Shown here piece by piece: positions 32,936 through 40,966 of a stretch of 64,000 nucleotides of DNA (positions are counted from its first letter, which is position 1; each line of letters begins with the position of its first letter). The stretch lies in NCBI GenBank assembly GCA_964540815.1, contig CAZIOH010000010.1, positions 34,089-98,088 of the forward strand. The letters are read 5' to 3'. The notes below the pieces were generated by a model. It made no database searches, was not told the DNA's origin, and saw nothing but the letters and a program-made list of their open reading frames with translations. This stretch comes from CAZIOH01 sp964540815. GTDB lineage: Bacteria; Myxococcota_A; Polyangia; Fen-1088. The translations under genes were made by a program, and so were the position numbers.

Positions 32936-33251
32936 GATCGGAGGTGGGCTTTGCCCACCGGAGACACCACGAGCCAAGCAGATCCGGGTGCGACTCGTGT
33001 CGTCCGCGGGAGGGGCCCGCGGGGAGGGGTCCGCCCCTTCCCGCGAGCGCGGCCCGCGGGGAGGGGTCCGCCCCTTCCCGCGAGCGCCGAAGGCGNNNNN
33101 NNNNNNNNNNNNNNNNNNNNNNNNNNNNNNNNNNNNNNNNNNNNNNNNNNNNNNNNNNNNNNNNNNNNNNNNNNNNNNNNNNNNNNNNNNNNNNNCCGCG
33201 AGCGCGGCCCGCGGGGAGGGGTCCGCCCCTTCCCGCGAGCGCCGAAGGCGC
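32936..33251 (+). repeat. Composite repeat, copy 1 (head plus tandem tail)
   Basis: Head at 32936-32965: GATCGGAGG, hairpin GGTGGGCTTTGCCCACC (32943-32959), then GGAGAC. A spacer to about 33013 follows, then a 37-base unit (GGCCCGCGGGG...GCGAGCGC) at 33014-33050, 33051-33087 and, after the N gap, 33206-33242. The end motif CGAAGGCG appears on both sides of the gap. The stretch 32889-33262 holds no gene. The same layout occurs at 51353-51524. Confidence 0.9.
33096..33195. other. Assembly gap (100 N)
   Basis: Exactly 100 N inside the tandem repeat array, with identical unit sequence on both sides, so the number of units here is unknown. The round number suggests a scaffolding placeholder. Confidence 0.98.
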
Positions 33252-33262
33252 ATCCCCATCCG

Positions 33263-34648
33263 TCAGGGGATCTTGCAGTACGTCGGGAAGGTAGACGGGA
33301 TTCCGCTCGCGACGTAGGGCTCCGGCGAGACCTTGAAGGGATGATCCTTCATGAACCTCCACACCGAGGGGACGGCCGCGGTCGGGATCATGTGACCGCC
33401 GCCATGGTTGCAGTCGATGGCGAAGCCGCCCTTGGCCTTGATGTCGGCTTCATAGTTCGCGCTGGCGGTCGCGAAGTCGAGGACCACCACGTCCGAGCCC
33501 GAGGCGCCGTGAACCACCATCGCCGAGGGGACGTTGGTCGCGTCCTGGGCGGCCGGGCGTCCGAAGCCCGACGTCCCCCCCGAGTAGGTCGTGACCGCCG
33601 CCAGGTACCCCGAGCGCGCGTAGGACATCCAGGCTGTCTGCAGGCCACCCGCGCTGAAGCCGGCCGCGTAGATCCGGCGGGTGTCGATGTGCAATTGCTG
33701 AACGGCGCAAGCCACCACCTGGTCGGCGATATCGAAGTCCCCGGTGTACCAGACGCCGTTCCCGGTGTTGGTCCCCGTCGCGGTGGTCTTGGCCTGCGCG
33801 GCGACCATGCCGCCAGCTGCCGTGATCTCGCTGATCGCAGCCTGGCCGAGGCCCCACTGCGCCTCCTGCGGGCTCGATCCGGTCGCGTACCAGTAGATCA
33901 CGAGTGGCCCGTGCGTGGTGGCCGACGCCGCGCCCGCCCAGACCGTCACCGCCTGCCCAGCGAAGGTGACGCTCCCGCTCGCGATGGTCGGGCAGGTGCC
34001 CTTCACGGCCGGAATCATGGTCGGCGCCGGGCCGTCGGTCGATGTCGGGGCCGAGCCAGAGGCTCCCGAACCGCCCGAGCCTCCCGAGCCCGTGCTCGGG
34101 GCTCCCCCCGAGCTCGAGGAGCCTGCACGCGACCCGCCGGCGCCCCAGCCGGTCAGACCCGAGCCGAACCCGGAGCCGGTCCCGGATCCCGGGAACCCGG
34201 TGCCCGAGCCGCCGGTTCCCCCGGCTGTGCCAGTGCCCGCGGGAGGCGTGGGAGGAGGATAGGAAGGACCGGTCGCACCCGAGCCTCCCGAACCGCCAGG
34301 AGGGGTGGTGGCGCCGCCGGACGCCCCGACGGCTGGTGCGCCGCCGCTGGAGGTCGGGGCCCCCGTGCCGCTCCCGGTCCCGATGGAGCTCGAACCAGGC
34401 CCACCACCCGTGCCGCTCCCAGGGGAGCTCGTGGCGGGCCCGGCAGATACCCCTGGGCCGCAACCGGCCGCCCCCAAGGTCAGCGCGGCCGTGACGACGC
34501 CCGCCGGGAAGATCATGGTCAGGAAAGCCGCGGCGCTCCGCCGGAAGCCTGAACGCGGCGGGGCGTTGCGGCGGGGTGACGGGTGGGCGTGGGGGCGACG
34601 GGCGGTTGCCCGGCGCATCTTCCAAGGGGCCAGATCAATCGACGACAT
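33263..34648 (-). CDS. Secreted esterase/PHB-depolymerase-like lipoprotein
   Basis: 461 residues from ATG 34648; GGAG is 8 bases upstream. The leader FLTMIFPAGVVTAALTLGAAGC ends in a lipobox Cys near residue 63, then about 150 residues of Gly/Ser/Thr/Pro linker. The alpha/beta hydrolase module has the nucleophile elbow GFSAGG (Ser ~332), an Asp candidate in SGSDVVVLDF and His in NHGGGHM. The shape matches polyhydroxybutyrate depolymerase/feruloyl-esterase-like enzymes. With the GH30 gene beyond the repeat array it suggests surface polymer degradation. The array ends 12 bases before this gene's stop. Confidence 0.82.
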   Translation of the reverse strand: MSSIDLAPWKMRRATARRPHAHPSPRRNAPPRSGFRRSAAAFLTMIFPAGVVTAALTLGAAGCGPGVSAGPATSSPGSGTGGGPGSSSIGTGSGTGAPTSSGGAPAVGASGGATTPPGGSGGSGATGPSYPPPTPPAGTGTAGGTGGSGTGFPGSGTGSGFGSGLTGWGAGGSRAGSSSSGGAPSTGSGGSGGSGASGSAPTSTDGPAPTMIPAVKGTCPTIASGSVTFAGQAVTVWAGAASATTHGPLVIYWYATGSSPQEAQWGLGQAAISEITAAGGMVAAQAKTTATGTNTGNGVWYTGDFDIADQVVACAVQQLHIDTRRIYAAGFSAGGLQTAWMSYARSGYLAAVTTYSGGTSGFGRPAAQDATNVPSAMVVHGASGSDVVVLDFATASANYEADIKAKGGFAIDCNHGGGHMIPTAAVPSVWRFMKDHPFKVSPEPYVASGIPSTFPTYCKIP

Positions 34649-34862
34649 GGTCTTGCTCCTTCGACTCGAATCGGCGTGCGCATGAGCGGCGGCCGCCAAA
34701 TATTGTTCTGAATTGAAGGTGAGGCAGCGTACGCACCCGAGCCAGGAGAAAGTTGGCCTTCATGTCCGAATGCGCCGAACCGCGCAAATCGGGTTAGGTC
34801 TTTACGATCTCGATTCGGGGGCGGGGGCGCTGCCCCGGGGCGAGGCGGTACGACGGGTCGGG

Positions 34863-35501
34863 TCAGGTCGCCGCGGTCGCCGCCGTTCCCGTTCCAAGGG
34901 CGTCCAGCATGGCATCGACCTGCGCCCGCAGACGCGCGAGATCGCCATCGTTGTCCACCAGGAAGGTCGCCACCTTGCGCTTGTCGTCGGGGGTGGCCTG
35001 GGCCGCCATGCGCGCGCGTACGTCGGCCTCCTGCGAGCCGTCGCGGTTCACCACCCGCGCCACCCGGACCTCCTCGGGGGCGTCCACCACCACCAGCCCG
35101 TCGAGGTCGCGGTAGCGGCCAGTCTCCACCAGCAGCGATGCCTCGTAGAACGCGAGCCGATGACCGGCGGCAGCGAGCTCGGACGCCCGCGCGGTGGAGA
35201 GCTCGATGATGCGTGGGTGCAAGATTCCCTCGAGCCGGGTTCGCGCCTCGGACGAGGAGAAGATCTTGCGCCCGAGGGCCCGTCGGTCGAGGTGTCCGTC
35301 CGGCGCGATGACCTCGGGCCAGGTGGCCGCGATCTCGCGCAGCGCTGGGCTCCCGGGCGCGACCGCCTCGCGCGCCAGCTGATCGGCGTCGATCACCGGG
35401 ATGCCGCGCGCCGCGATCAGCCGAGCCGCGGTGGACTTGCCGCTGCCGATGCCCCCGGTGAGGCCCACCAGCCTGAATCCGTCGGGAAACGCGCCGCTCA
35501 C
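34863..35501 (-). CDS. coaE: Dephospho-CoA kinase
   Basis: Last step of CoA synthesis. 212 residues; P-loop GGIGSGKST (16-24), DADQLAREAV substrate region and HPRI segment are all as in CoaE. The Ala/Thr-rich C-terminus (GTGTAATAAT) is a minor extension. Divergent from engB with 24 bases between the likely starts. Confidence 0.95.
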   Translation of the reverse strand: MSGAFPDGFRLVGLTGGIGSGKSTAARLIAARGIPVIDADQLAREAVAPGSPALREIAATWPEVIAPDGHLDRRALGRKIFSSSEARTRLEGILHPRIIELSTARASELAAAGHRLAFYEASLLVETGRYRDLDGLVVVDAPEEVRVARVVNRDGSQEADVRARMAAQATPDDKRKVATFLVDNDGDLARLRAQVDAMLDALGTGTAATAAT

Positions 35502-35525
35502 GGGGTTGATGCTAACCTACCGAGC

Positions 35526-36317
35526 TTGTCGAACGAGAAAAATGCCCGTCGCGCCGCGCGCGCCCCCCAGCCCGGCCCGCGCGGCGGAAGCGGAGCGGCA
35601 GCGGTGTCGGTGTCGGTGCCCGCCGCCACCTCCTCATCCGCCGCCCCGGCGGTGCCGCTGGTGCTCGACGCGCAGTTCGTGGCCGAGGCGCGGACGCCAG
35701 GCTCCCTGCCCGGCGTCGGGCCTCCCGAGATCGCGATCTCGGGACGATCGAACGTGGGCAAGTCCACGTTGCTCAATCGCCTCGCCGCGCGGCGTGCCCT
35801 GGCGCGCACCTCGAAGACCCCTGGACGCACCCGCGGGATCATCTTCTACGATCTGGTCCTCGGCGGCGCACCCGTGCGGGCGCTGCGGCTCGCCGACATG
35901 CCCGGGTACGGGTATGCCCAGGTGTCGCAGACCGAGCGCAGCTCCTGGCAGCCCTTGATCGAGAGCTACACCGAGCGCCGCCACACGCTCGCGCTGTTCG
36001 TCGTCCTGGTGGATGCGCGGCGCGGACTGCAGGCCGAGGAGCGGCAGCTCGTCGAGTGGCTGGCCATGCTGGGCGTGCCGACGCAGCTCGTGTTCACCAA
36101 GGTCGACAAGCTGAACGCGCGCGAGCGCGGACAGCTGGCGCGGGCGGCGCGACCCGGCGGCGGGGCCCACGCGATGGGGCGGCCGCCCCTGCTGGTCTCG
36201 GCCGAGACGGGGGAGGGGGTGGCGCCGCTGTGGCAGCTCATCCTGGCGGCCGTCCTCGAGGCCGCGGGCCAGGCGCCCCCGGTCGGTCCGGTTGCCGATG
36301 AAAGCCTTGGCGCGTAA
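35526..36317 (+). CDS. engB: Ribosome-biogenesis GTPase EngB/YsxC
   Basis: G1 is GRSNVGKSTLLN, G3 DMPGYGYA and G4 TKVDKL; TPGRTRGIIFY fits the switch I region. Read from TTG 35526 the protein has 263 residues, with about 40 of low-complexity Ala/Pro/Ser before the family start (VLDAQFVAEA); GTG 35604 gives a closer-to-normal 237. The start is therefore uncertain. It assists large-subunit assembly. RimI follows within 20 bases. Confidence 0.92.
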   Translation: MSNEKNARRAARAPQPGPRGGSGAAAVSVSVPAATSSSAAPAVPLVLDAQFVAEARTPGSLPGVGPPEIAISGRSNVGKSTLLNRLAARRALARTSKTPGRTRGIIFYDLVLGGAPVRALRLADMPGYGYAQVSQTERSSWQPLIESYTERRHTLALFVVLVDARRGLQAEERQLVEWLAMLGVPTQLVFTKVDKLNARERGQLARAARPGGGAHAMGRPPLLVSAETGEGVAPLWQLILAAVLEAAGQAPPVGPVADESLGA

Positions 36318-36334
36318 TCTGCATTGACTTGCTG

Positions 36335-36805
36335 ATGGCGCTGAGCAAAGTTCCGCAGCCTTTCGTGGTCTCGAGGATGGAGGTGGAGGACATCGACGCC
36401 GTGATGGAGATCGAGCGGCTGTCCTTCCCCGCCCCCTGGTCGCGGCAGGTGCTGCTCGAGGAGATGACCCGGGACTGGGCCAGGTTGGAGGTGGTCAGAG
36501 ACACCGCCGATCTCAAGGTCGTGGGGTTCGCCAACTACTGGCTGGTGGCGGACGAGCTCCACGTCCTCAACATCGCCACCCATCCGGAGCATCGTCGCAT
36601 GGGACACGCGACCCGCATGCTCGGGCACATGGTGGGGGTAGCGCGGGCCTTGCCGTGCCGCTGCGTGACGCTGGAGGTGCGTCGATCGAACGCGGCGGCC
36701 CAGCGCCTGTATCGCCGCTTTGCCTTCCGGGCGGTCGGGGTGCGCCCCAACTACTACGCCGAGGATCCAGAGGATGCGATTGTCATGCTGCTCGACCTGA
36801 CGTGA
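36335..36805 (+). CDS. rimI: Ribosomal-protein-alanine N-acetyltransferase
   Basis: 156 residues from ATG 36335 (TTG 36329 also possible). GNAT fold: FPAPWSRQVLLEEM is the RimI-type substrate loop, HPEHRRMGHATRML the acetyl-CoA loop and EVRRSNAAAQRLYRRFAF the C-terminal beta-alpha unit. It acetylates ribosomal protein S18 in E. coli. Sits just after engB. Confidence 0.9.
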   Translation: MALSKVPQPFVVSRMEVEDIDAVMEIERLSFPAPWSRQVLLEEMTRDWARLEVVRDTADLKVVGFANYWLVADELHVLNIATHPEHRRMGHATRMLGHMVGVARALPCRCVTLEVRRSNAAAQRLYRRFAFRAVGVRPNYYAEDPEDAIVMLLDLT

Positions 36806-36888
36806 GCGGCGCGGTCTGGCCCAATCCCCCCCGAATTCCAGGGGCCGCTTCAGCTCGCGGGTCGCTCCCCCGATCTTCGTTCAGCCAC

Positions 36889-37857
36889 ATGCCCATGACC
36901 TGCCGTTCTTGCTGCCGCTCCCGTTGCCGCCCGGTTTGCCTGCGCGCAGCTGCACGAGGGCCCGCGCTGGCGCTCGGCGGGCGCGGCGTGCTCGGCGTGC
37001 TCGGCATGATTGCCATGCTCGGCGTGATCGGATTGCCGGTCGCGGCGCTCTCTCTGTGGCCCGGCACCGCCCGGGCGGTCCCGGTCGGGGTGGTGAGCCG
37101 GGTCCAGAACCCCGACGGCCTCATCGCCATCACCTTCGATGCCTGTGCGACCGCCACCCAGGGCTACGGGTTCGACCGGGACGTGTACGAGATCCTCGAG
37201 CGCGAGCACGTGCCCGCCACCATCTTCGTCTCCGGGCGCTGGGTCGAGTTTCATCCCGACGTGATGAAGGAGCTGGCGGCCAACCCTCTCATCGAGTTCG
37301 GCAACCATTCGTACGACCATCCCCACATGTCCGAGCTGTCGCCGGCCGAGATCCGCCGCGAGGTGGCGCGGACCGAGGCGGCGCTCGCCGTGTATCACCG
37401 CCGCAGCGTGGCCTTCCGACCTCCCTTCGGCGATCTGTCGCCCGAGGTCCTCGAGACCGTTCGCGGGATGGGCTTGCCGGTGGTGCTCTGGGACGTCGTC
37501 TCGGGAGACCCGAGCGCCAAGGTCACGACCGAGGGGATCATCCACGCGGTGACCCGCGGCACACGCTCCGGGTCGATCGTCATCTTTCACATCAACGGGC
37601 GGGGCTGGAAGACCGCGAGCGCGCTGCCCACCGTGCTGAGCGTGCTGCACGAGAAGGGCTTCGTCTTCGCGCCGCTGTCGCGCTTGATGGCCGCGCGGCC
37701 GGCGAATCGTCCGCTGCCCCTCTCGGTCGAGACGCCGGTGGAGAACCCGTCGGGCGCGCTGTGCGAGGTGCCCGCGCTCCACGATCTGCCGCCTCCCGAG
37801 CTCCCGGCCTGCCCGGATGGCGCGGTCCACAGCGGCCCGGAGGAGACCTGCGAGTGA
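36889..37857 (+). CDS. Polysaccharide deacetylase (NodB-type), membrane-anchored
   Basis: 322 residues from ATG 36889. A Cys/Arg-rich leader and a hydrophobic segment (VLGVLGMIAMLGVIGLPVAA, about 34-53) suggest an exported or anchored enzyme. ITFDAC (Asp84) is motif 1, with Ala85 in the place of the second Asp. HSYDHPHMSEL (140-150) is motif 2 with the metal His residues, and FRPPFGD motif 3. Removes acetyl groups from chitin, peptidoglycan or similar glycans in relatives. The GNAT gene overlaps its stop by 4 bases. Confidence 0.85.
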   Translation: MPMTCRSCCRSRCRPVCLRAAARGPALALGGRGVLGVLGMIAMLGVIGLPVAALSLWPGTARAVPVGVVSRVQNPDGLIAITFDACATATQGYGFDRDVYEILEREHVPATIFVSGRWVEFHPDVMKELAANPLIEFGNHSYDHPHMSELSPAEIRREVARTEAALAVYHRRSVAFRPPFGDLSPEVLETVRGMGLPVVLWDVVSGDPSAKVTTEGIIHAVTRGTRSGSIVIFHINGRGWKTASALPTVLSVLHEKGFVFAPLSRLMAARPANRPLPLSVETPVENPSGALCEVPALHDLPPPELPACPDGAVHSGPEETCE

Positions 37858-38384
37858 CGACCGGGCAGCGGCTGCAGGTGGTCCGGGCCAGCGCCACGCT
37901 GGCCGGCCGCCAGGCGCCCTGGATCGCCGCGACGGAGCCCTGGCTCGGGCTCGGCTACGAGGCGGTGGCGCTCCGCCGGTTTCTGCGGCGCGCCGCGCGA
38001 GAGGCCGAGGTGTTCGTGGCGGTGTCACCGGCGGCGCCGGGGATCTCGCGGGCGGTGGCCGCGAGGGGCAGGCAGGTCGGGCCGCGGGTGCTGGGGATCG
38101 CGGTGGTTCAGCCGCGGGTCCTCCTCGGGGATTTTCTGTCGCTGCTGGCCGTGCACCCCGAGGCGCGGCGCGGCGGCGTGGGGCGGTCCCTGATGGCGTT
38201 CGTCGAGGCGAGGGTGCTCGGGCGCCGGCGCTGGTTCTTCGTCTCGGCCGACGCGCGCAACCGGCTGGCCCTGGGTTTTTACCGGGGCCTCGGCTTCGCG
38301 CGGGTCGGGCGCCTCCCCGAGCTCATCGCCCCCGGCCGCACCGAGATCCTGCTGCGCAAGGGTCGCCCCGCCGCGCCCCGCTGA
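37854..38384 (+). CDS. GNAT-family N-acetyltransferase
   Basis: 176 residues from GTG 37854, overlapping the deacetylase stop (GTGA). VLLGDFLSLLAVHPEARRGG followed by VGRSLMAF is the acetyl-CoA binding loop, and ARNRLALGFYRGLGFARVGR the C-terminal unit. Coupled to the deacetylase, so it might re-acetylate the product of that enzyme, but the substrate is not evident. Confidence 0.83.
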   Translation: MTTGQRLQVVRASATLAGRQAPWIAATEPWLGLGYEAVALRRFLRRAAREAEVFVAVSPAAPGISRAVAARGRQVGPRVLGIAVVQPRVLLGDFLSLLAVHPEARRGGVGRSLMAFVEARVLGRRRWFFVSADARNRLALGFYRGLGFARVGRLPELIAPGRTEILLRKGRPAAPR

Positions 38385-38438
38385 CGGGATGGTGGCGGTC
38401 GCCCTGGTTCCCCCCCGGGCTGCTATGGTGAGGCGGTC

Positions 38439-40193
38439 ATGAGCGCGCGCGAGGGCAACCGCCTTTCGTTGATCCTGGTGATCGTCTTTCCCGCCATCGT
38501 GTGCGCGACGCTGGCCCTGTCGTACTACGGCTATCGCTACGCCAAGACGACCTCCGAGCGGAGCAAGGCCTCGCTCATGGAGGGGAACCGGCAGCTCGCC
38601 CAGACTCTGGCCAGCAGCATTCAGCAGCGCATCGACACCGTCGACTTCGAGCTGTTCAAGCAGATCGACTGGGAGGGGACGGCGCCCGCGGCGTTGACCT
38701 CGTCGGCCCCCGAGCCCGAGGCCGAGCCGGAGCTCTCGGCGGCCGTCGAATCGGTGGTGGTCCTCGATCGCGACTTCCATATCCGGCAGATCCACCCGGC
38801 GCCCGAGGCGCGTCGCCGCACCCGGGAGCTCGAGCGCTGGCAGAACACGGTGCGCGGCCTGGACTGGGATTCGTTGCAGCCGTGGACCTCGGCGCAGGCG
38901 GGCAACTTCCGTCACCTCCACCAGCTCTTCGAGGGCAAGTCGGTGCTGATCGCCTACGCCGCCAAGACCTCGGACAGCGGGGAAGAATACTTCGTGGCGG
39001 CCAAGATGAACCTCGGCCTCATCGCCAAGCAGTGGTTGCCCGAGGAGGTGCGCGCCCTCGGAGGGGATCGCCGCATCACCATCCTCGACGAGGTGGCGCG
39101 CCCGGTGTTCGGACAGCCGTTCCCCCAGCGCGACACCCGCTTTCTCTACGAGTCATCGTTCGGCAAGACCCTGTACGCGTGGCGGATCCAGCTGGTCCCG
39201 AAGAACGTCGAGGAGCTGCAGGCCCAGGCGGCGACCGAGCGCTGGCTCGGGTTGTTGCTGATCCCGGTGTCCACCCTGATCATCGCGGTGGGGCTGGCGG
39301 TGGTGTGGCTGACCGTGATCTCCGAGGGCCGGACCTCGCGCCTCAAGAGCGACTTCATCGCCAACGTCTCGCACGAGCTGAAGACGCCGCTGTCGCTGAT
39401 CCGGATGTTCGGGGAGCTCTTGGCCACCGGCAAGCACAAGGGCGAGAGCAGCAGCCGCGAGTACGGCGAGATCATCACCCGGGAGGCCGAGCGCCTGTCG
39501 CACCTCATCGACAACGTCCTCGACTTCGCGCGGCTCGAGCGCGGCAAGGCCAGCTACGACTTCGCCGAGGGATCTCTGGTGGACGTGGTCGAGCGGGCGC
39601 TCGACGTGTGCCGCTATCGGGTCGAGAAGGAGAAGATGCGGTTGCGCACCGCCATCGACACCAACCTGCCCCCGATCCGGATGGACGAAAATGCCATGAC
39701 CCTGGTCTTGCTGAACCTGATCGACAACGCCGTGAAGTACGCGTCGGAGGGCAAGGAGGTGGACGTTCGACTGACGCGCGTGCCGGGCGGGGTGGCGCTC
39801 TCGGTCCGGGACTTCGGGCCGGGGATCCCGGCGGGCGAGCAGCCGCGCATCTTCGAGCGGTTCTATCGGGCCCAGGGCGCGCGGGATCGCAACGTGCGCG
39901 GGAGCGGCATCGGCCTCGCGCTGGTCAAGCACATCGTGCAGGCCCACGGCGGTCGCCTGGCCGTGCAGAGTCAACCCGGGGAGGGAGCGGCCTTCACGGT
40001 GGTGCTGCCCGCGGCCCCGGTCCTGGTGCCGGTGGGCGCGGCCGAGGCGGCGGACCCGGCCGCCCCGAGGGCGGAGGCTGCGGTCGAGCCCTGGTCACCC
40101 GAGCCGGTGGGGGCTGTGGCGGTGGCGGCCGGGGCGACCGGGCCAACCGGCGGTGGACGGCGGGCCGCGCGCGGCCCGGCGGGTGACCGGTGA
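38439..40193 (+). CDS. Sensor histidine kinase
   Basis: 584 residues. Transmembrane helices at about 10-30 and 268-293 bracket a ~240-residue sensor region outside the membrane. SHELKTP holds the phosphorylated His312; the ATP site has LNLIDNAVKYA (N box), DFGPGIP (G1) and GSGIGLALVKHIV (G2). The C-terminus is an Ala/Pro/Glu-rich tail of about 60 residues. It overlaps the response regulator gene by 4 bases, so the two are a signalling pair. The signal is not known; no HAMP domain is obvious between helix 2 and the His. Confidence 0.93.
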   Translation: MSAREGNRLSLILVIVFPAIVCATLALSYYGYRYAKTTSERSKASLMEGNRQLAQTLASSIQQRIDTVDFELFKQIDWEGTAPAALTSSAPEPEAEPELSAAVESVVVLDRDFHIRQIHPAPEARRRTRELERWQNTVRGLDWDSLQPWTSAQAGNFRHLHQLFEGKSVLIAYAAKTSDSGEEYFVAAKMNLGLIAKQWLPEEVRALGGDRRITILDEVARPVFGQPFPQRDTRFLYESSFGKTLYAWRIQLVPKNVEELQAQAATERWLGLLLIPVSTLIIAVGLAVVWLTVISEGRTSRLKSDFIANVSHELKTPLSLIRMFGELLATGKHKGESSSREYGEIITREAERLSHLIDNVLDFARLERGKASYDFAEGSLVDVVERALDVCRYRVEKEKMRLRTAIDTNLPPIRMDENAMTLVLLNLIDNAVKYASEGKEVDVRLTRVPGGVALSVRDFGPGIPAGEQPRIFERFYRAQGARDRNVRGSGIGLALVKHIVQAHGGRLAVQSQPGEGAAFTVVLPAAPVLVPVGAAEAADPAAPRAEAAVEPWSPEPVGAVAVAAGATGPTGGGRRAARGPAGDR

Positions 40194-40918
40194 CGATCGC
40201 CGGGGCCCCGGGGAGCCTCCTGCCTCCCACCCGGCGGCGCGTCCTCATCATCGAGGACGAGCCAGATCTGGTGCGCGGGTTGCGCGACGCGCTCGAGTTC
40301 GAGGGCTTCGAGATCCTGGCGGCCGGCCTCGGGCGCGAGGGGGTCCGGCTGGCCAGGGAGCGCGGGCCCGATCTGGTGCTGCTCGACCTCATGCTCCCCG
40401 ACATGAATGGCTTCACCGCCTGCGAGGAGATCCGCGCCCACAACGCCGTCATCCCCATCATCATGCTCACCGCCCGCTCGCAGGAGAGCGACAAGATCCG
40501 GGGCCTCGAGGTGGGGGCGGACGACTACGTCACCAAGCCCTTCTCGGTGGGCGAGCTCGTGGCCCGCATCAACGCCATCTTTCGCCGCCTGCACAAGCTG
40601 TCCTCGCGGGATCGAGAGGAGGAGATCGCGGTGGGCACGGCGGTGATCTTTCCGCGCCGACACGAGCTCGTGCGCAAGGGCAAGACCACCGTCCTCACGT
40701 TCTACGAGGTCGAGCTCTTGCGGCTCCTGGCCGAACGGGCCGGGCATCCGGTGACGCGCGACGAGATCCTGGAGAAGATCTGGGGGGTCTCGAGCAGCTC
40801 GTCCACCCGGGGGGTCGACAACGTGATCGTCAAGCTGCGGCGCAAGCTGGAGGACAGCCCGTCGAACCCGCGCCACATCGTCACCATCTACGGGACCGGC
40901 TACAAGCTGGTGCCTTGA
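40190..40918 (+). CDS. OmpR-type response regulator
   Basis: 242 residues from GTG 40190 overlapping the kinase stop. Receiver: IIEDEP acidic pair, Asp66 in LLDLMLPD, Thr in MLTAR and Lys in VTKPF. C-terminal winged-helix DNA-binding domain: FYEVELLRLLAERAGHPVTR and VDNVIVKLRRKLE. Target genes are unknown. Confidence 0.94.
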   Translation: MTIAGAPGSLLPPTRRRVLIIEDEPDLVRGLRDALEFEGFEILAAGLGREGVRLARERGPDLVLLDLMLPDMNGFTACEEIRAHNAVIPIIMLTARSQESDKIRGLEVGADDYVTKPFSVGELVARINAIFRRLHKLSSRDREEEIAVGTAVIFPRRHELVRKGKTTVLTFYEVELLRLLAERAGHPVTRDEILEKIWGVSSSSSTRGVDNVIVKLRRKLEDSPSNPRHIVTIYGTGYKLVP

Positions 40919-40966
40919 CCTCGTCCCCTGGGACTTCGGCCCGTCCGGGTGGTATGAAGCGGGCGC

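Noticed and set aside
33014..33242. Regular 37-base units that could be a CRISPR array
   Set aside because: Units are tandem without unique spacers, GC-palindromic, and no cas genes are nearby.
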